Source: an uncultured Pelagibacteraceae bacterium
GTDB lineage: Bacteria; Pseudomonadota; Alphaproteobacteria; Pelagibacterales; Pelagibacteraceae
Assembly: GCA_902605865.1 (NCBI GenBank)
Contig: CACLEJ010000005.1
Location: 37,600-101,599 of the forward strand
Reading direction: 5' to 3'
Length of the DNA: 64,000 nt
Both the position numbers and the translations under genes were made by a program. Below are positions 18,394 through 29,638 of this stretch, piece by piece; positions within the stretch are counted from its first letter, which is position 1, and every line of letters begins with the position of its first letter. The notes under the pieces are model-generated. The model did not search any database and had not been told where the DNA came from. It worked only from the letters and a program-made list of their open reading frames with translations.

Positions 18394-20306
18394 TAGTTTA
18401 ATATCAGTATTGTTAGTAAAACTGAAAATCCAATCAACATAACAAATGCATATTGATAAATAAATCCAGATTGAAATTTGACTGCCTTAATTGATAAATT
18501 TTTAATTACACTTGAAATCCCATCAGGACCAAATTTATCTATTATTGATCCATCAACTTTTTTCCATAAAAACTTTCCAATTTTTTTTGAAGGATTGACG
18601 AACAAATAATCGTACATTTCATCGAAGTACCATTTCTTAACTAAAAATTGATAAATTGGCTCATTCATTTCTTTCAGTCCATTTACTATTTTTGTGTTTT
18701 TTAGATATAAATAATAAGAAAATGGAATTGCAGAGGTAACAAGTATAGGCGTTAAAAACAAAAACCAAGTTGGTGGATGATCTGTGCTTAGTGGTTCTAA
18801 AAATTTTATAGATTGAGCCCAAAATTCATATGCTATCTCATGACCTATAAACAAACCTTTAAAGGCCATACCTGCAAAAATAGCACCTATTGCTAAGATA
18901 ATTAAAGGAGCAATCATAACAAAAGGAGACTCGTGTACTTTATCAATACTAAGTTCTTTATTGTTAAAATTACCATGGAATGTTTTAAATATAAGTCTCC
19001 AAGAATAAATTGAGGTTAATAAAGCTGTAACAATACCCACAAAAGCTGCGAGCATTCCAACTCCATTTCCTCTTAGGTACGCGAATTCTATTATTGCGTC
19101 TTTGGAATAGAAACCTGATAAAAATGGAAAACCTGTTAAAGCAAGAGTTCCTATGAGCATTAATACATATGTGTATGGAAGTTTCTTGATAACTCCACCC
19201 ATTTTATTTATATCTTGTTCGTCATGAAATGAATGAATTACAGCACCAGCTCCTAAAAATAGTAAGGCTTTAAAAAAAGCATGTGTAAATAGATGAAACA
19301 TCGCAACATTATAAGCACCTACCCCAGCAGCAAAAAACATATAGCCTAATTGACTACAAGTAGAATAAGCAATAATTTTTTTAATATCATTTTGAACAAG
19401 TGCAACTGTTGCTGCAAAAAAAGCAGTAGTCATTCCAATTATGGTTATAACTGTTAGAGCTAATGGAGAGTATTCATATATAGGTGAGCATCTGACGATC
19501 AGAAATACTCCGGCAGTTACCATTGTTGCAGCGTGAATTAATGCAGATACTGGCGTTGGGCCTTCCATAGCATCAGGCAACCATGTGTGTAATAAAAATT
19601 GAGCCGATTTACCCATTGCTCCAATTAATAAAAGTAAACAAATCAAATCAATAATTTCTATATTAATACCAATGAAATTTATTTTTTTATCTAAAATATT
19701 TGGGATTTGTTCAAAAACCTCGTCATAATTGACTGAACCAAAAATATAAAAAATCAGAAAAATTCCTAGCGCTAAACCAAAATCACCAACTCTATTAACA
19801 ACAAAGGCTTTTATTGCAGCCTTGTTTGCACTTTCTTTTTTAAACCAAAAACCAATTAAAAAATATGAGCATAAACCTACACCTTCCCAACCAAAAAATA
19901 GTTGAATAAAATTATCTGAACTTACTAAAGTTAACATTGCAAAAGTAAATAAAGACAAATATGCCATGAATCTTGTTTTATGAGGATCGTGTGACATATA
20001 ACCAATTGAATAAATATGAACCAAGGCTGAAACAAAATTTACTACAACAAACATAACTGCTGATAAAGCATCAATTTTTATTGACCAGTTAACATTTAAT
20101 GTTCCAGAATTGATCCAAGTAGCTATAACAAGATTGTTTGAATAATCTGAACTAATAACTTTATACAAAACAATTAAAGAGAGTATTGCTGAAATACTAA
20201 CAAACAAACTTGTCAAAACTTGAGAATTTCTGTCTCCTATTTTTTTTCCAAAAAAACCACTAATTACAGATCCTATTAGAGGTAGAAATAAAATTAGGTA
20301 TTCCAT
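18393..20306 (-). CDS. nuoL: NADH-quinone oxidoreductase subunit L
   Basis: NuoL is the distal proton-pumping subunit; its C-terminal helix HL runs along the membrane arm. Evidence is the 637-residue length, about 16 hydrophobic helices, and conserved blocks FFGWEGVGLCSYFLIGFWF near 137-155, AFVVNRVGDFGLALGIFL, LLHTWLPDAMEGPTPVSALIHAATMVTAGVFL and KKIIAYSTCSQLGYMF. The long C-terminal region includes the lateral amphipathic helix followed by a final membrane segment. Confidence 0.97.
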   Translation of the reverse strand: MEYLILFLPLIGSVISGFFGKKIGDRNSQVLTSLFVSISAILSLIVLYKVISSDYSNNLVIATWINSGTLNVNWSIKIDALSAVMFVVVNFVSALVHIYSIGYMSHDPHKTRFMAYLSLFTFAMLTLVSSDNFIQLFFGWEGVGLCSYFLIGFWFKKESANKAAIKAFVVNRVGDFGLALGIFLIFYIFGSVNYDEVFEQIPNILDKKINFIGINIEIIDLICLLLLIGAMGKSAQFLLHTWLPDAMEGPTPVSALIHAATMVTAGVFLIVRCSPIYEYSPLALTVITIIGMTTAFFAATVALVQNDIKKIIAYSTCSQLGYMFFAAGVGAYNVAMFHLFTHAFFKALLFLGAGAVIHSFHDEQDINKMGGVIKKLPYTYVLMLIGTLALTGFPFLSGFYSKDAIIEFAYLRGNGVGMLAAFVGIVTALLTSIYSWRLIFKTFHGNFNNKELSIDKVHESPFVMIAPLIILAIGAIFAGMAFKGLFIGHEIAYEFWAQSIKFLEPLSTDHPPTWFLFLTPILVTSAIPFSYYLYLKNTKIVNGLKEMNEPIYQFLVKKWYFDEMYDYLFVNPSKKIGKFLWKKVDGSIIDKFGPDGISSVIKNLSIKAVKFQSGFIYQYAFVMLIGFSVLLTILILN

Positions 20307-20307
20307 T

Positions 20308-20619
20308 TTATCCTTTTAAATTTTTAATCTCTTCAACTCTTATTGTGTCTGAATTTCTAAAATAAACTACAATTATGGCTAATCCGATAGCAGCTTCAGC
20401 AGCTGCAACTGTTAAAATAAATAGTGTAAATATTTGCCCACTTAAATCATTAATAAATATAGAAAAGGCAACAAGATTTATGTTAACTGCTAGTAAAATT
20501 AGCTCAATACTCATTAAAATAACTATTACATTTTTTCTATTAAGGAAAATACCCACAACACCAATAGTAAATATAATTGCAGCTAATGTTAAATAATGTC
20601 CTAAACCTATGCTAAGCAT
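20308..20619 (-). CDS. nuoK: NADH-quinone oxidoreductase subunit K
   Basis: NuoK is a small three-helix membrane subunit linking the quinone module to the antiporter subunits. The 103-residue protein shows [28 protein letters not shown] with the conserved membrane glutamate (SIELI) and a second glutamate in [15 protein letters not shown]. It overlaps nuoJ by 8 nt and is 1 nt from nuoL. Confidence 0.97.
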   Translation of the reverse strand: MLSIGLGHYLTLAAIIFTIGVVGIFLNRKNVIVILMSIELILLAVNINLVAFSIFINDLSGQIFTLFILTVAAAEAAIGLAIIVVYFRNSDTIRVEEIKNLKG

Positions 20620-21247
20620 CTATTTTAACCCCTTTATTTCTCTCAGCCTCAACTAAATCAACACCTTCATCTCTTTCTCTAGAAATTTGCTTAATATAAC
20701 TTTGTCTTTTAACTCCGGCTCTTTCTCTATAAGTTAAAACAATTGCTCCTATCATAGCAACTAACAAAATCATTCCTGAAATTTGAAATAGAAGTATATA
20801 ATCTGTATATAAAACATTTCCAATAGACCTAGTATTAGTGACTTCAGTAGATATATTTATTGAAAGGCTATTTAATAAGTCAGGTTTATATTTCCATCCT
20901 CCAATTACAATTATAAGTTCAAAAAAAATAATTAAGCTAACTAATAAGCCAACTGGTATATGAGTTCCACCATCCCACCTTGAGCTAAACCACTGACCTT
21001 TTTGTTCAGCCACATTTAACATCATCACAACAAATAAAAAGAGAACTGCAACAGCTCCAACATAAACTATAAGCATTATCATGCCTAAAAATTCTGCACC
21101 TATCATAATAAACAAACATGATATGCTAATGAAATCTAGAATTAAAAAAAATACAGAGTGAACAGTATTTTTTGAGACTGTTACCATGACTGCAGAAATA
21201 ATAGCTATTAAGGAGAAAATATAGAAGAAAACTGAGTGTGCAATCAT
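20612..21247 (-). CDS. nuoJ: NADH-quinone oxidoreductase subunit J
   Basis: NuoJ is a five-helix membrane subunit whose third helix has a pi-bulge tied to coupling. Present are the N-terminal helices with [52 protein letters not shown] in order. A charged cytoplasmic tail of about 40 residues ([20 protein letters not shown]) follows the last helix and is somewhat long. Length is 211 residues. Confidence 0.95.
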   Translation of the reverse strand: MIAHSVFFYIFSLIAIISAVMVTVSKNTVHSVFFLILDFISISCLFIMIGAEFLGMIMLIVYVGAVAVLFLFVVMMLNVAEQKGQWFSSRWDGGTHIPVGLLVSLIIFFELIIVIGGWKYKPDLLNSLSINISTEVTNTRSIGNVLYTDYILLFQISGMILLVAMIGAIVLTYRERAGVKRQSYIKQISRERDEGVDLVEAERNKGVKIDA

Positions 21248-21251
21248 AAGA

Positions 21252-21737
21252 TTACCTGTGGGAACTATCAGCCTTTATATTGGCAGCTAAAATGTTTTCC
21301 CACCTATCTCCATTTTCCAAGAGTTTTTCTTTTGTATAATAAAGCTCTTCTCTCGACTCTGTCGCAAATTCAAAATTAGGACCTTGGACAATCGCATCTA
21401 CGGGACAAGACTCTTCACAAAGACCACAATATATACACTTAAGCATATCAATATCATATCTTACAGTTTTTCTACTACCATCATCTCTTTCCTTTGACTC
21501 AATTGTAATAGCTTGAGCTGGGCATACAGCTTCACAAAGCTTACAAGCTATGCATCTTTCTTCACCGTTAGGATATCTTCTAAGAGCGTGCTCTCCTCTA
21601 GACCTTGTACCTAATGATCCTTTTTCAAAAGGATAATTAATTGTCTTTTTTGCCTTAAAAGTCTCTTTTATTGCAATTAATAAACCAGTCACAAAATCAA
21701 TCATGAATATAGTTTTTAATAATCGTGAAATTTTCAT
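21252..21737 (-). CDS. nuoI: NADH-quinone oxidoreductase subunit I (two [4Fe-4S] clusters)
   Basis: NuoI carries clusters N6a and N6b that pass electrons to N2 in NuoB. The two ferredoxin motifs are [16 protein letters not shown] near residues 60-75 and [16 protein letters not shown] near 99-114, each with four cysteines. The N-terminal amphipathic part and [16 protein letters not shown] match the family. Length of 161 residues is typical for alphaproteobacteria and mitochondria (TYKY). Confidence 0.98.
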   Translation of the reverse strand: MKISRLLKTIFMIDFVTGLLIAIKETFKAKKTINYPFEKGSLGTRSRGEHALRRYPNGEERCIACKLCEAVCPAQAITIESKERDDGSRKTVRYDIDMLKCIYCGLCEESCPVDAIVQGPNFEFATESREELYYTKEKLLENGDRWENILAANIKADSSHR

Positions 21738-22739
21738 TTATTTCCCTGGTAGCAAATCAAAATATAGTAAAAAACTTGAAGTTAAAACAACATAAAACAG
21801 TGAAAATGGGAGAAATATCTTCCAACCAAGCTTCATTAATTGGTCATATCTGTATCTTGGTACAGTTGCTTTAACTAGCGCAAATAAAATAAATAAAAAT
21901 AATATTTTAAAGATTAACCAAAATGGACCTGGGATAACATTAAATGGGAAGATATCTATTGGAGATAACCAGCCACCCAAAAATAAAACTGCTCCCATTG
22001 CACACATTAACAGAATGTTTGCGTATTCTCCTAACCAAAACATAGCATACATCATCCCTGAATATTCAGTTTGATATCCTGCCACCAATTCTGCTTCTGC
22101 TTCTGGTAAATCAAATGGAGGACGGTTTGTTTCTGCTAATGCAGAAATAAAAAAAATTACAAACATAGGAAACAAAGGAATTACAAACCATAAATTTTGT
22201 TGTGCCATAACGATGTCACTTAAGTTTAAAGATCCAACACATAAGAGAACATTAATTATTATAACTCCTATTGAAACTTCGTATGAAACCATTTGCGCAG
22301 CAGACCTGATTGCACCTAAAAAAGGATATTTAGAATTGGATGCCCATCCACCCATAATTATTCCATATACACCTAATGATGAAACAGCAAAAAGATATAA
22401 AATACCAACATTGATGTCAGCTAGAACAAAATCCTCTCCAAATGGAATTACAGCCCATGATATTAATGCTAATGTCATTGTAACAACAGGAGCTAATACA
22501 AACACAAGTTTGTTTGAACTTGCAGGTATTATTATTTCTTTAAATATATATTTTAATGCATCTGCTAGTGATTGAAATAAACCGAACGGGCCAACAACAT
22601 TGGGTCCTCTCCTTTTTTGAACAAAGGCCCAAACTCTTCTATCAAGCCAAACTATCATTGCCACAGAAACTAAAACAGGTACTAATAAAAATAAAATTTT
22701 ATAAACTTCAGTAAATAATATTGAAAAATAAGAGTCCAT
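21738..22739 (-). CDS. nuoH: NADH-quinone oxidoreductase subunit H
   Basis: NuoH anchors the hydrophilic arm and forms much of the quinone chamber. It has eight or nine helices and the family blocks [62 protein letters not shown] and [27 protein letters not shown], the last containing the charged loop at the quinone entry. Length is 333 residues. It abuts nuoI and overlaps nuoG by one base. Confidence 0.98.
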   Translation of the reverse strand: MDSYFSILFTEVYKILFLLVPVLVSVAMIVWLDRRVWAFVQKRRGPNVVGPFGLFQSLADALKYIFKEIIIPASSNKLVFVLAPVVTMTLALISWAVIPFGEDFVLADINVGILYLFAVSSLGVYGIIMGGWASNSKYPFLGAIRSAAQMVSYEVSIGVIIINVLLCVGSLNLSDIVMAQQNLWFVIPLFPMFVIFFISALAETNRPPFDLPEAEAELVAGYQTEYSGMMYAMFWLGEYANILLMCAMGAVLFLGGWLSPIDIFPFNVIPGPFWLIFKILFLFILFALVKATVPRYRYDQLMKLGWKIFLPFSLFYVVLTSSFLLYFDLLPGK

Positions 22740-24766
22740 TAACCCTCAGTTCCAGTTTTTTTCAAATTAGCTCTTGCATATCTACACTCTGACATTGTTT
22801 TGGATGCACGAGCAATGGTATTAGAATAGTAATAATCAATATCTTCAACTAATATTTTTTCATCTTTCAAATTATATTTAGGAACTTCAAAATTTTTAAT
22901 ATTTTCATTATTTAAATAGTTTTGCATATTTTTTAGTAGTTCATCTTTATTACTAAATAGAAGATTTCCTTGGATAAAAGAAGATAATTCATTAATTATT
23001 TGCCAATCTTCTTTAGCTTCTCCTGGAGGATAAGAAGCTTTATATGCTTTTTGAAGCTTTCCCTCTAAGTTAGTGAAATATCCATCTTGTTCAGTATATG
23101 CAGCTCCAGGCAATATAAGATCTGCCATATCTGCACCATTATCACCATGACTTCCAATATAAATTATAAATTCATTATTTTTTTTAATTTTGAGGTTATC
23201 TTGACCTAATAAAAAAATAACTTTTGCGTCACCATCCTCAATTTTTTTTAGAGTTTTATTACTTCCATTATTTGAGGAAAAAATACCTAAATCATAAGAA
23301 CCAACGGCTGATGCATCAGTTGATAAAATATTCAGTGCATTCCAATTATTATCAATTTTATTAATACTAGTTAAATACCTTTTTAACTCTTCAAATATGT
23401 ATGCGCCGTTGTTACTATTTAATATTGATTGACCTAAGATAATTATAGGTTTTTCTGCACTGGCAATTTTGTTTGAGAGATTGTGTTCATTTTTGATTAT
23501 TTTATCAATTACTTTTGAATTATTTTCTAAAACTTTATAAGGATAAGTTAAATCACCCACATCCTCTAAAGAAAATATTTCAGTTTTATTTTTTAAATAA
23601 GTTTTTCTTATTCTTGAGTTTAATATAGTTGCCTCAAATCTAGGGTTTGTGCCTATTAGTAATATAAGATCACTTTCTTCAATCCCTTCTATGCTAGAAT
23701 TAAATAAATAATTTCTTCTGTTTTCAAAATTTATATAAGTATGTTTAGCTCTAGAATCTAAATAACTAGAATTTAATGTTTTTTGAAATAGGTTTTTAAC
23801 AGCAAACATAGTTTCCATGTTTGTCATATCACCAGTTAAACCAACTATTTTGTCGGGTGATGTTGTTGAAATTTTTTCTTTTATTTTTTTGTATGCATCT
23901 GGCCAACTTATTTCTTCAAAGTTTCCATTATTTTTTATAAATGGTGTGTCTAATCTTTGATTTTTTAAACCATCGCATGCATATCTTGTTTTATCAGAAA
24001 TCCACTCCTCATTAATTTCCTCATTAATTCTTGGTAAAACTCTTTTTACTTCCCAATCATAAGTATCCACTCTAATGTTTGACCCAATAGCATCCATTAC
24101 ATCGATAGTTTCTGTTTTTTTTAGTTCCCATGGTCTAGCCTCAAATACATAAGGTTTAGAAGTTAAGGCGCCTACAGGACACAAGTCTATTACATTTGCT
24201 GACATTTCGGACTCCATTGATTTCTCCAAATAAGTTGTGATTTCCATGTTTTCTCCTCGGCCAATTGCACCTAACTCGGGTACACCTGCTACTTCTGTGG
24301 CAAATCTTATACATCTAGTACAATGAATACATCTTGTCATTTGGGTTTTTATTAATGGTCCCATATATTTTTCAGGTACATATCTTTTATTTTCTTTAAA
24401 TCTTGATTTATCAATTCCATAAAACATAGATTGATCCTGTAAATCACACTCACCACCTTGATCACAAACAGGACAATCCAAAGGATGGTTAGCCAGTAAA
24501 AACTCCATCACACCTTTTCTTGCTTTTTCAACTTTTTCTGTATTTGTTTTAATAACCATTCCTTCGGCTGCAGGCATTGCGCATGAAGCTATAGGTTTTG
24601 GTGATTTTTCCATTTCGACCAAACACATACGACAATTTCCAGCTATGGAAAGTTTCTCATGATAACAAAATCTTGGTATTTCAGCTCCGGCTTGTTCACA
24701 AGCTTGGAGTACAGTAAGACCATCTTCAACTTCGATATCAATATCGTTTACTTTTAATTTAGGCAT
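22739..24766 (-). CDS. nuoG: NADH-quinone oxidoreductase subunit G
   Basis: NuoG is the large iron-sulfur subunit of the NADH module. A [2Fe-2S] domain has C34, C45, C48 and C62. The next cluster uses H94, C98, C101 and C107 ([14 protein letters not shown]). A [4Fe-4S] set has C146, C149, C152 and C196 ([18 protein letters not shown]). The molybdopterin-oxidoreductase-like C-terminal domain is present but lacks a cofactor role in this family. Length of 675 residues fits the alphaproteobacterial and mitochondrial form; the extra N7 cluster motif is not seen. Confidence 0.97.
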   Translation of the reverse strand: MPKLKVNDIDIEVEDGLTVLQACEQAGAEIPRFCYHEKLSIAGNCRMCLVEMEKSPKPIASCAMPAAEGMVIKTNTEKVEKARKGVMEFLLANHPLDCPVCDQGGECDLQDQSMFYGIDKSRFKENKRYVPEKYMGPLIKTQMTRCIHCTRCIRFATEVAGVPELGAIGRGENMEITTYLEKSMESEMSANVIDLCPVGALTSKPYVFEARPWELKKTETIDVMDAIGSNIRVDTYDWEVKRVLPRINEEINEEWISDKTRYACDGLKNQRLDTPFIKNNGNFEEISWPDAYKKIKEKISTTSPDKIVGLTGDMTNMETMFAVKNLFQKTLNSSYLDSRAKHTYINFENRRNYLFNSSIEGIEESDLILLIGTNPRFEATILNSRIRKTYLKNKTEIFSLEDVGDLTYPYKVLENNSKVIDKIIKNEHNLSNKIASAEKPIIILGQSILNSNNGAYIFEELKRYLTSINKIDNNWNALNILSTDASAVGSYDLGIFSSNNGSNKTLKKIEDGDAKVIFLLGQDNLKIKKNNEFIIYIGSHGDNGADMADLILPGAAYTEQDGYFTNLEGKLQKAYKASYPPGEAKEDWQIINELSSFIQGNLLFSNKDELLKNMQNYLNNENIKNFEVPKYNLKDEKILVEDIDYYYSNTIARASKTMSECRYARANLKKTGTEG

Positions 24767-26090
24767 TTTCCTTTTCTAACAAATGTTGATCAACAAGGTA
24801 TGGAATATTTTTATTTTTTTTCACAACAGGGTCAAATTTATTTCTTTCAAGTATTTCATCTTTAAAATGTCTGATTAATCCTTGAACTGGCCAAGAGGAA
24901 CCTTCACCAAATGCACAAATAGTGTGACCTTCTATTTGTTTTGTTACATCAAAGAGCATATCTACTTCATCTGGAGTTGCCTCACCTGCTGCCATTCGTT
25001 CCAACATTCTCCACATCCATCCAGATCCTTCCCTACATGGAGTACACTGACCACAACTTTCATGTTTATAAAATCTAGCTATTCTTGCCATACACTTAAT
25101 AATATCTTGATCATTATTGATCACAACGATACCAGCTGTTCCTAGTCCTGTTTTATTTTCAACACAAGCATCAAAATCCATTTTCATATTGTCACAAATT
25201 TCTTTAGGTAACATTGGCATTGAAGAACCACCAGGTATTACAGCTTTGAGATTGTCCCATCCACCAACTACACCTCCAGCATGAGTTTCAATTAATTCTT
25301 TAAGTGGAATTCCCATTTCTTCCTCTACATTACATGGGTTATTGACATTTCCAGAAATACAGTAAATTTTTGTTCCAGTATTTTTAGGTCTTCCAAGTGA
25401 ACTAAACCATTTTGCACCTCTTCTTAGAATTGTAGGGACAGCTGCAACAGTTTCAACATTATTAATTATAGTGGGACATCCATATAATCCAATTAATGCA
25501 GGAAATGGTGGCTTTAATCTTGGTTGTCCTTTTTTTCCTTCCAAACTCTCCAATAGTGCTGTTTCTTCACCACAAATGTAAGCGCCAGCGCCATAATGAA
25601 TATAAATGTCTAAATCCCATCCTGAATTTAAAGCATTTTTACCAATTAAATTATTTTTATAAGCCTCATCGATTGCAGTTTGTAGTTTTTGCCCTTCATT
25701 AAAATATTCACCTCTAATATAAATATAACATTTATGGGCATTTACTGCGTAAGAAGCAATTAAGCATCCTTCTATTAATTTGTGAGGTTCAAATCTTAAT
25801 ATATCTCTATCTTTGCATGTTCCAGGCTCAGACTCATCAGCATTGATAACTAGATAGTGTGGTCTAGATCCTACTTCTTTAGGTGCAAATGACCATTTTA
25901 GACCAGTTGGAAAACCAGCTCCACCACGTCCTCTAAGCTCAGAAGATTTAACTTCATTGATTATCCACTCTCTTCCTTTTTCTAAAATACCTTTTGTTCC
26001 ATTCCAATCATTTCTTAATTTAGCAGATTCTATATCAGCACCACTATCATTGTATAAATTTTGAAATATTCTATCTTCGTCTTTAAGCAT
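24759..26090 (-). CDS. nuoF: NADH-quinone oxidoreductase subunit F (NADH, FMN, [4Fe-4S])
   Basis: NuoF oxidises NADH and passes electrons via FMN to cluster N3. Motifs are the nucleotide-binding [14 protein letters not shown] near 53-66, the FMN-site [36 protein letters not shown], and the cluster motif [11 protein letters not shown] near 343-353 with a fourth cysteine in HTICAFGEG. Length is 443 residues. It overlaps nuoE and nuoG by 8 nt each. Confidence 0.98.
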   Translation of the reverse strand: MLKDEDRIFQNLYNDSGADIESAKLRNDWNGTKGILEKGREWIINEVKSSELRGRGGAGFPTGLKWSFAPKEVGSRPHYLVINADESEPGTCKDRDILRFEPHKLIEGCLIASYAVNAHKCYIYIRGEYFNEGQKLQTAIDEAYKNNLIGKNALNSGWDLDIYIHYGAGAYICGEETALLESLEGKKGQPRLKPPFPALIGLYGCPTIINNVETVAAVPTILRRGAKWFSSLGRPKNTGTKIYCISGNVNNPCNVEEEMGIPLKELIETHAGGVVGGWDNLKAVIPGGSSMPMLPKEICDNMKMDFDACVENKTGLGTAGIVVINNDQDIIKCMARIARFYKHESCGQCTPCREGSGWMWRMLERMAAGEATPDEVDMLFDVTKQIEGHTICAFGEGSSWPVQGLIRHFKDEILERNKFDPVVKKNKNIPYLVDQHLLEKENA

Positions 26091-26691
26091 TTTTGTTTCC
26101 TAATAAAGTTTTTCTATTGTTAACTGGTTCTGCATTTATTCTTCCAGAATAAGATCCTGGTTTTGGGATTTTATTTTGGTATATCGTCTCAATTATTTCT
26201 TCAAGTTTTTTATCATTCAAATCTTCATAATAATCCTCATTAACTTGCATCATTGGTGCGTTAACACATGCACCCAAACATTCAACTTCCATCCAAGAAA
26301 TTTTTCCATCTTCAGATAATACATTTTCTTTTTCAGATATTTTTTTTTTACAAACTTTTACTAAATCATAAGCTCCTCTAAGCATACAAGGCGTTGTAGT
26401 ACAAATTTGGAAAAAATATTTACCTACTGGTGACAGATTATACATCGAATAAAAAGTTGCCACTTCGTAAACTTTTATATAAGGCATCTCTAAAAATTTA
26501 GCTATGTATTTCATTGCTTGTAACGGTATCCAATTGTCATTTTGCCTTTGAGCTATATATAACAAAGCCATAACTGCGCTCTGTTGTTTCCCGTCGGGAT
26601 AATTAGAAACTATTTTATTTGCAGCCTCCATACTTTTATCATTAAATTTAAAAGTTTCAGGCTGTTCTTTGTGAATTTTTTTTATACTCAT
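26083..26691 (-). CDS. nuoE: NADH-quinone oxidoreductase subunit E ([2Fe-2S])
   Basis: NuoE holds the off-pathway N1a [2Fe-2S] cluster in a thioredoxin-like fold. The four ligands are seen in ICTTTPCML near 96-104 and [22 protein letters not shown] near 137-158. The helical N-terminal domain includes [16 protein letters not shown] and [14 protein letters not shown]. At 202 residues it has the usual length for this lineage. It overlaps nuoD by 4 nt. Confidence 0.97.
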   Translation of the reverse strand: MSIKKIHKEQPETFKFNDKSMEAANKIVSNYPDGKQQSAVMALLYIAQRQNDNWIPLQAMKYIAKFLEMPYIKVYEVATFYSMYNLSPVGKYFFQICTTTPCMLRGAYDLVKVCKKKISEKENVLSEDGKISWMEVECLGACVNAPMMQVNEDYYEDLNDKKLEEIIETIYQNKIPKPGSYSGRINAEPVNNRKTLLGNKNA

Positions 26692-27863
26692 CTATCAACC
26701 TCCCCAAAAACAATATCCATTGAACCCAATACAGCAGGTACATCAGCAAGCATATGTCCTTTTATTAAGTAATCCATAGCTTGAAGATGGGTAAATCCAG
26801 GAGCTCTGATTTTGCATTTGTATGGCTTGCTTGAGCCATCTGAAATTAGATAGACGCCAAATTCTCCTTTTGGTGCCTCAACTGCTGTATATATCTCATC
26901 TTTTTCAACCCTATATCCTTCTGTAAATAACTTAAAATGATGGATTAAAGCCTCCATAGACTGTTTAAGTTCCTTTTTTGGTGGAGGAGAAATTTTTCCA
27001 TCTTCTGTTTTAATTGGTCCTTTTGGAATATTTTTTAAACACTGATTAATAATTTTCACGCTTTCTCTCATTTCTTCAATTCTGCAAAGATATCTATCAT
27101 AACAATCTCCATTTTTTCCTATAGGAATTTTAAATTCTAAATCGTCGTAACAATCATAAGGTTGACTTCTTCTTAAATCCCAAGCTACACCAGAACCTCT
27201 TAACATTACTCCTGAAAAAGAATAATCTAGCGCATCTTGTTTGGATACAATTCCTATATCTACATTTCTCTGTTTAAATATTCTGTTATCGGTAAGTAAA
27301 GTTTCTAAATCATCAATAATCTTTGGAAATTTTTCACAAAATTCATCAATATCACTTTCAAGTCCACTAGGAAGATCTTTATGTACTCCACCAGCTCTAA
27401 AATAATTAGCGTGCAACCTTGATCCGGATACCCTCTCATAAAATCCCATTAATTTTTCTCGTTCCTCAAATCCCCATAAAGTTGGTGTTAACGCCCCAAC
27501 ATCCATTGCTTGAGTAGTTACATTCAATATGTGACTTAATATTCGACCTATTTCACAGAAAATTACTCTTATATATTTCGCTCTAGAAGGAACTTCGATT
27601 TTTAAAATTTTTTCTATAGCTAAAGCGAATGCATGTTCCTGATTCATCGGTGCTACATAATCCAAACGATCAAAATAAGGAACTGCTTGGATATAGGTTT
27701 TGTTTTCTATTAACTTTTCAGTACCTCGATGCAATAACCCTATATGAGGATCAGCTTTTTCAACAACTTCTCCATCTAATTGGAGTATTAATCTTAAAAC
27801 TCCATGTGCTGCAGGATGTTGTGGTCCAAAATTTAAATTTAGTGTTTTTTTTTCTTTTGCCAT
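26688..27863 (-). CDS. nuoD: NADH-quinone oxidoreductase subunit D
   Basis: NuoD forms the quinone-binding site together with NuoB. Conserved segments are [15 protein letters not shown] near 11-25 with the quinone-site histidine, [41 protein letters not shown] [13 protein letters not shown], and [20 protein letters not shown]. The hydrogenase-type cysteines are replaced, as expected for this subunit. At 391 residues it is separate from nuoC rather than fused. Confidence 0.98.
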   Translation of the reverse strand: MAKEKKTLNLNFGPQHPAAHGVLRLILQLDGEVVEKADPHIGLLHRGTEKLIENKTYIQAVPYFDRLDYVAPMNQEHAFALAIEKILKIEVPSRAKYIRVIFCEIGRILSHILNVTTQAMDVGALTPTLWGFEEREKLMGFYERVSGSRLHANYFRAGGVHKDLPSGLESDIDEFCEKFPKIIDDLETLLTDNRIFKQRNVDIGIVSKQDALDYSFSGVMLRGSGVAWDLRRSQPYDCYDDLEFKIPIGKNGDCYDRYLCRIEEMRESVKIINQCLKNIPKGPIKTEDGKISPPPKKELKQSMEALIHHFKLFTEGYRVEKDEIYTAVEAPKGEFGVYLISDGSSKPYKCKIRAPGFTHLQAMDYLIKGHMLADVPAVLGSMDIVFGEVDR

Positions 27864-28453
27864 TAGCTTTTTTTAATTTCTTTAATATATTTTGTTCCTT
27901 CCCAAGGACTTTCATAATCAAAATTTCTATAATTTTGCTCTAATTTAACAGGTTCATAGATCACTTTTTTTTGTTCTTCGCTATAACGAATCTCATTATG
28001 ACCAGTAAGAGGAAAATCTTTTCTTAAAGGATGCCCCTCAAAGCCATAATCGGTTAAAATTCTTCTTAAGTCAGGATGATTTTTAAAGTTTAACCCATAC
28101 ATATCGAATACTTCTCTTTCCATCCAATTTGCAGCGGGAAATATAGAAGTTAATGAGGAAATTACGCCATTTTCTTTTATTGAATAATCAATAATAATTC
28201 TTTGATTATATTCATGACTTAATAATAAATAAACCATCTTAAATCTATTTTCGTTTTCAGGGTAATCTACAGCTGTAATTTCAATTAATTGCCTAAATTT
28301 AGTTTCTTTATTGGTCTTCAAAAAAGAAATAACATCGACCAATTCATCATGATCTATGTTTATATAAATAGTTTCATGCTTTATTAATGAATTATTTATT
28401 TTAGATGTTAATTCGGAATTTATAAACTTTTCCAAGTCCTCAAGATTTTTCAT
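27863..28453 (-). CDS. nuoC: NADH-quinone oxidoreductase subunit C
   Basis: NuoC is the 30-kDa-type subunit in the peripheral arm, bridging NuoD and NuoI. The signature block is [42 protein letters not shown] in register near residues 110-152, followed by [12 protein letters not shown]. The protein is 196 residues and a separate gene, as in most alphaproteobacteria. It overlaps the nuoD start by one base. Confidence 0.97.
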   Translation of the reverse strand: MKNLEDLEKFINSELTSKINNSLIKHETIYINIDHDELVDVISFLKTNKETKFRQLIEITAVDYPENENRFKMVYLLLSHEYNQRIIIDYSIKENGVISSLTSIFPAANWMEREVFDMYGLNFKNHPDLRRILTDYGFEGHPLRKDFPLTGHNEIRYSEEQKKVIYEPVKLEQNYRNFDYESPWEGTKYIKEIKKS

Positions 28454-28455
28454 TA

Positions 28456-28977
28456 TTATCTTTCTAAAGAACCTTTATTTCTAATTTTTTTCTGCAACTG
28501 TAAAATTCCATAAAGTAGTGCTTCAGCTGAGGGTGGGCATCCGGGAACATATACATCAACCGGTACCACTCGATCACATCCTCTTACTACAGAGTATGAA
28601 TAATGATAATAGCCTCCACCATTTGCACAACTTCCCATAGATATTACATACCTAGGTTCAGGCATCTGGTCGTAAACTTTTCTTAATGCAGGAGCCATTT
28701 TATTTGTTAGCGTACCTGCTACTATCATGACATCTGATTGACGTGGCGATGCTCTCGGTGCTGCACCAAATCTTTCAAGATCATATCTTGGCATAGATGT
28801 TTGCATCATTTCAACAGCACAACAAGCTAGTCCGAACGTCATCCAATGCAATGAACCAGTTCTTGCCCAATTAACAAGATTGTCTAGTGATGTTGTTATA
28901 AAGCCGTTATCACTAAAGTCTTGTGCTAACTGTTTAAACTCATCTGGAATATCTTTTTTTCTGTCTTGTAAATTCAT
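28456..28977 (-). CDS. nuoB: NADH-quinone oxidoreductase subunit B (cluster N2)
   Basis: NuoB carries the terminal [4Fe-4S] cluster N2 that reduces quinone. The tandem cysteines are in [12 protein letters not shown] near 48-59, and the remaining ligands in [18 protein letters not shown] and [16 protein letters not shown]. The arginine-rich [21 protein letters not shown] block is present. Length is 173 residues. It lies 2 nt from nuoC and 1 nt from nuoA. Confidence 0.98.
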   Translation of the reverse strand: MNLQDRKKDIPDEFKQLAQDFSDNGFITTSLDNLVNWARTGSLHWMTFGLACCAVEMMQTSMPRYDLERFGAAPRASPRQSDVMIVAGTLTNKMAPALRKVYDQMPEPRYVISMGSCANGGGYYHYSYSVVRGCDRVVPVDVYVPGCPPSAEALLYGILQLQKKIRNKGSLER

Positions 28978-28978
28978 A

Positions 28979-29347
28979 TTATTCCCAGTCTAAAGCACCT
29001 TTTTTCCACTCGTAAATAAATCCAACAGTTAAAATAAATAAAAATAACATCATAGAGCAGAAACCATATAAACCAATTTCACCCAGTGAAATCGCCCATG
29101 GGAATAAAAATGCAATTTCTAAATCAAAAATTATAAATAATATTGCAACTAAATAAAACCTAACATCAAATTCCATCCTTGAGTCATTGAAAGGTTCAAA
29201 CCCACATTCATAGGCTGAAAGTTTCTCAGGATCAGGTTTGCTTGGAGCAGCAATATAATTAATTGCCACAAAAGCAAGACTCAAGCCTAAAGCTATTATC
29301 AAAAATAGTATTATTGGTAGATAATCTTTTAAAAATTCCGCAAGCAT
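28979..29347 (-). CDS. nuoA: NADH-quinone oxidoreductase subunit A
   Basis: NuoA is a three-helix membrane subunit with a loop over the quinone cavity. The ATG at 29347 is preferred because GGA lies 5 nt upstream and the protein then begins [19 protein letters not shown] six codons earlier has no support. The loop contains [41 protein letters not shown] with the conserved cysteine and acidic residues. The 122-residue length is normal. It heads the nuo operon. Confidence 0.96.
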   Translation of the reverse strand: MLAEFLKDYLPIILFLIIALGLSLAFVAINYIAAPSKPDPEKLSAYECGFEPFNDSRMEFDVRFYLVAILFIIFDLEIAFLFPWAISLGEIGLYGFCSMMLFLFILTVGFIYEWKKGALDWE

Positions 29348-29367
29348 TTGATTCCTATGTAACAACT

Positions 29368-29398
29368 ATTATATCAACTAAAAGTGAAGATATGTCAC
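29368..29398 (-). promoter_or_regulatory. Promoter of the nuo operon
   Basis: On the minus strand an exact TATAAT occupies 29368-29373, with GTGACA at 29393-29398 (spacer 19) or TGACAT at 29392-29397 (spacer 18) as the -35. Predicted transcription start is near 29361, giving a short leader of about 14 nt before the nuoA ATG. It lies between tRNA-Asp and nuoA, so the operon need not depend on read-through from the tRNA genes. Confidence 0.55.
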
Positions 29399-29426
29399 AT
29401 TTTTATGCCTAGTTTTACTCGAATTA

Positions 29427-29503
29427 TGGCGGGAGTGAAGGGACTCGAACCCTCGGCCCCCTGCGTGACAGGCAGGTGCTCTAACCAACTGAGCTACACC
29501 CCC
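29427..29503 (-). tRNA. tRNA-Asp (GUC)
   Basis: On the minus strand the sequence folds as a cloverleaf: acceptor GGGGGTG pairs with CACTCCC (one G-U), the D-arm contains AGCTCAGTTGGTTAGAGC, the anticodon loop CTGTCAC gives GUC, and the T-arm contains GGTTCGAGTCC. Discriminator is G and the 3' CCA is encoded (29427-29429). It sits 11 nt downstream of tRNA-Val. Confidence 0.97.
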
Positions 29504-29514
29504 ACAGGTGTAAA

Positions 29515-29590
29515 TGGTGGGTAGTAAAGGACTCGAACCTTTGACCCCCTCGGTGTAAACGAGATGCTCTACCAACTGAGCTAACCACCC
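29515..29590 (-). tRNA. tRNA-Val (UAC)
   Basis: On the minus strand acceptor GGGTGGT pairs with ACTACCC, the D-arm is TAGCTCAGTTGGTAGAGCA, the anticodon loop TTTACAC within CTCG/CGAG gives UAC, and the T-arm GGTTCGAGTCC follows. The CCA end is encoded at 29515-29517. It is placed between lon and tRNA-Asp, the common alphaproteobacterial order. Confidence 0.97.
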
Positions 29591-29602
29591 AAAATCTTGG
29601 TA

Positions 29603-29631
29603 CTATTACATCAACGGATTAATAAAGTAAA
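29603..29631 (-). promoter_or_regulatory. Possible promoter for the tRNA-Val/tRNA-Asp pair
   Basis: On the minus strand TTTACT (29626-29631) and TAATAG (29603-29608) are separated by exactly 17 nt, ending about 13 nt before the tRNA-Val 5' end. The -10 match is modest, and the element lies in the gap after the lon stop at 29639, so read-through from lon remains possible. Confidence 0.3.
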
Positions 29632-29638
29632 TTGTTTA

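Noticed and set aside
29378..29575. 65-residue minus-strand reading frame across the two tRNA genes
   Set aside because: It is the translation of tRNA-Asp and tRNA-Val sequence, which form full cloverleaves there.
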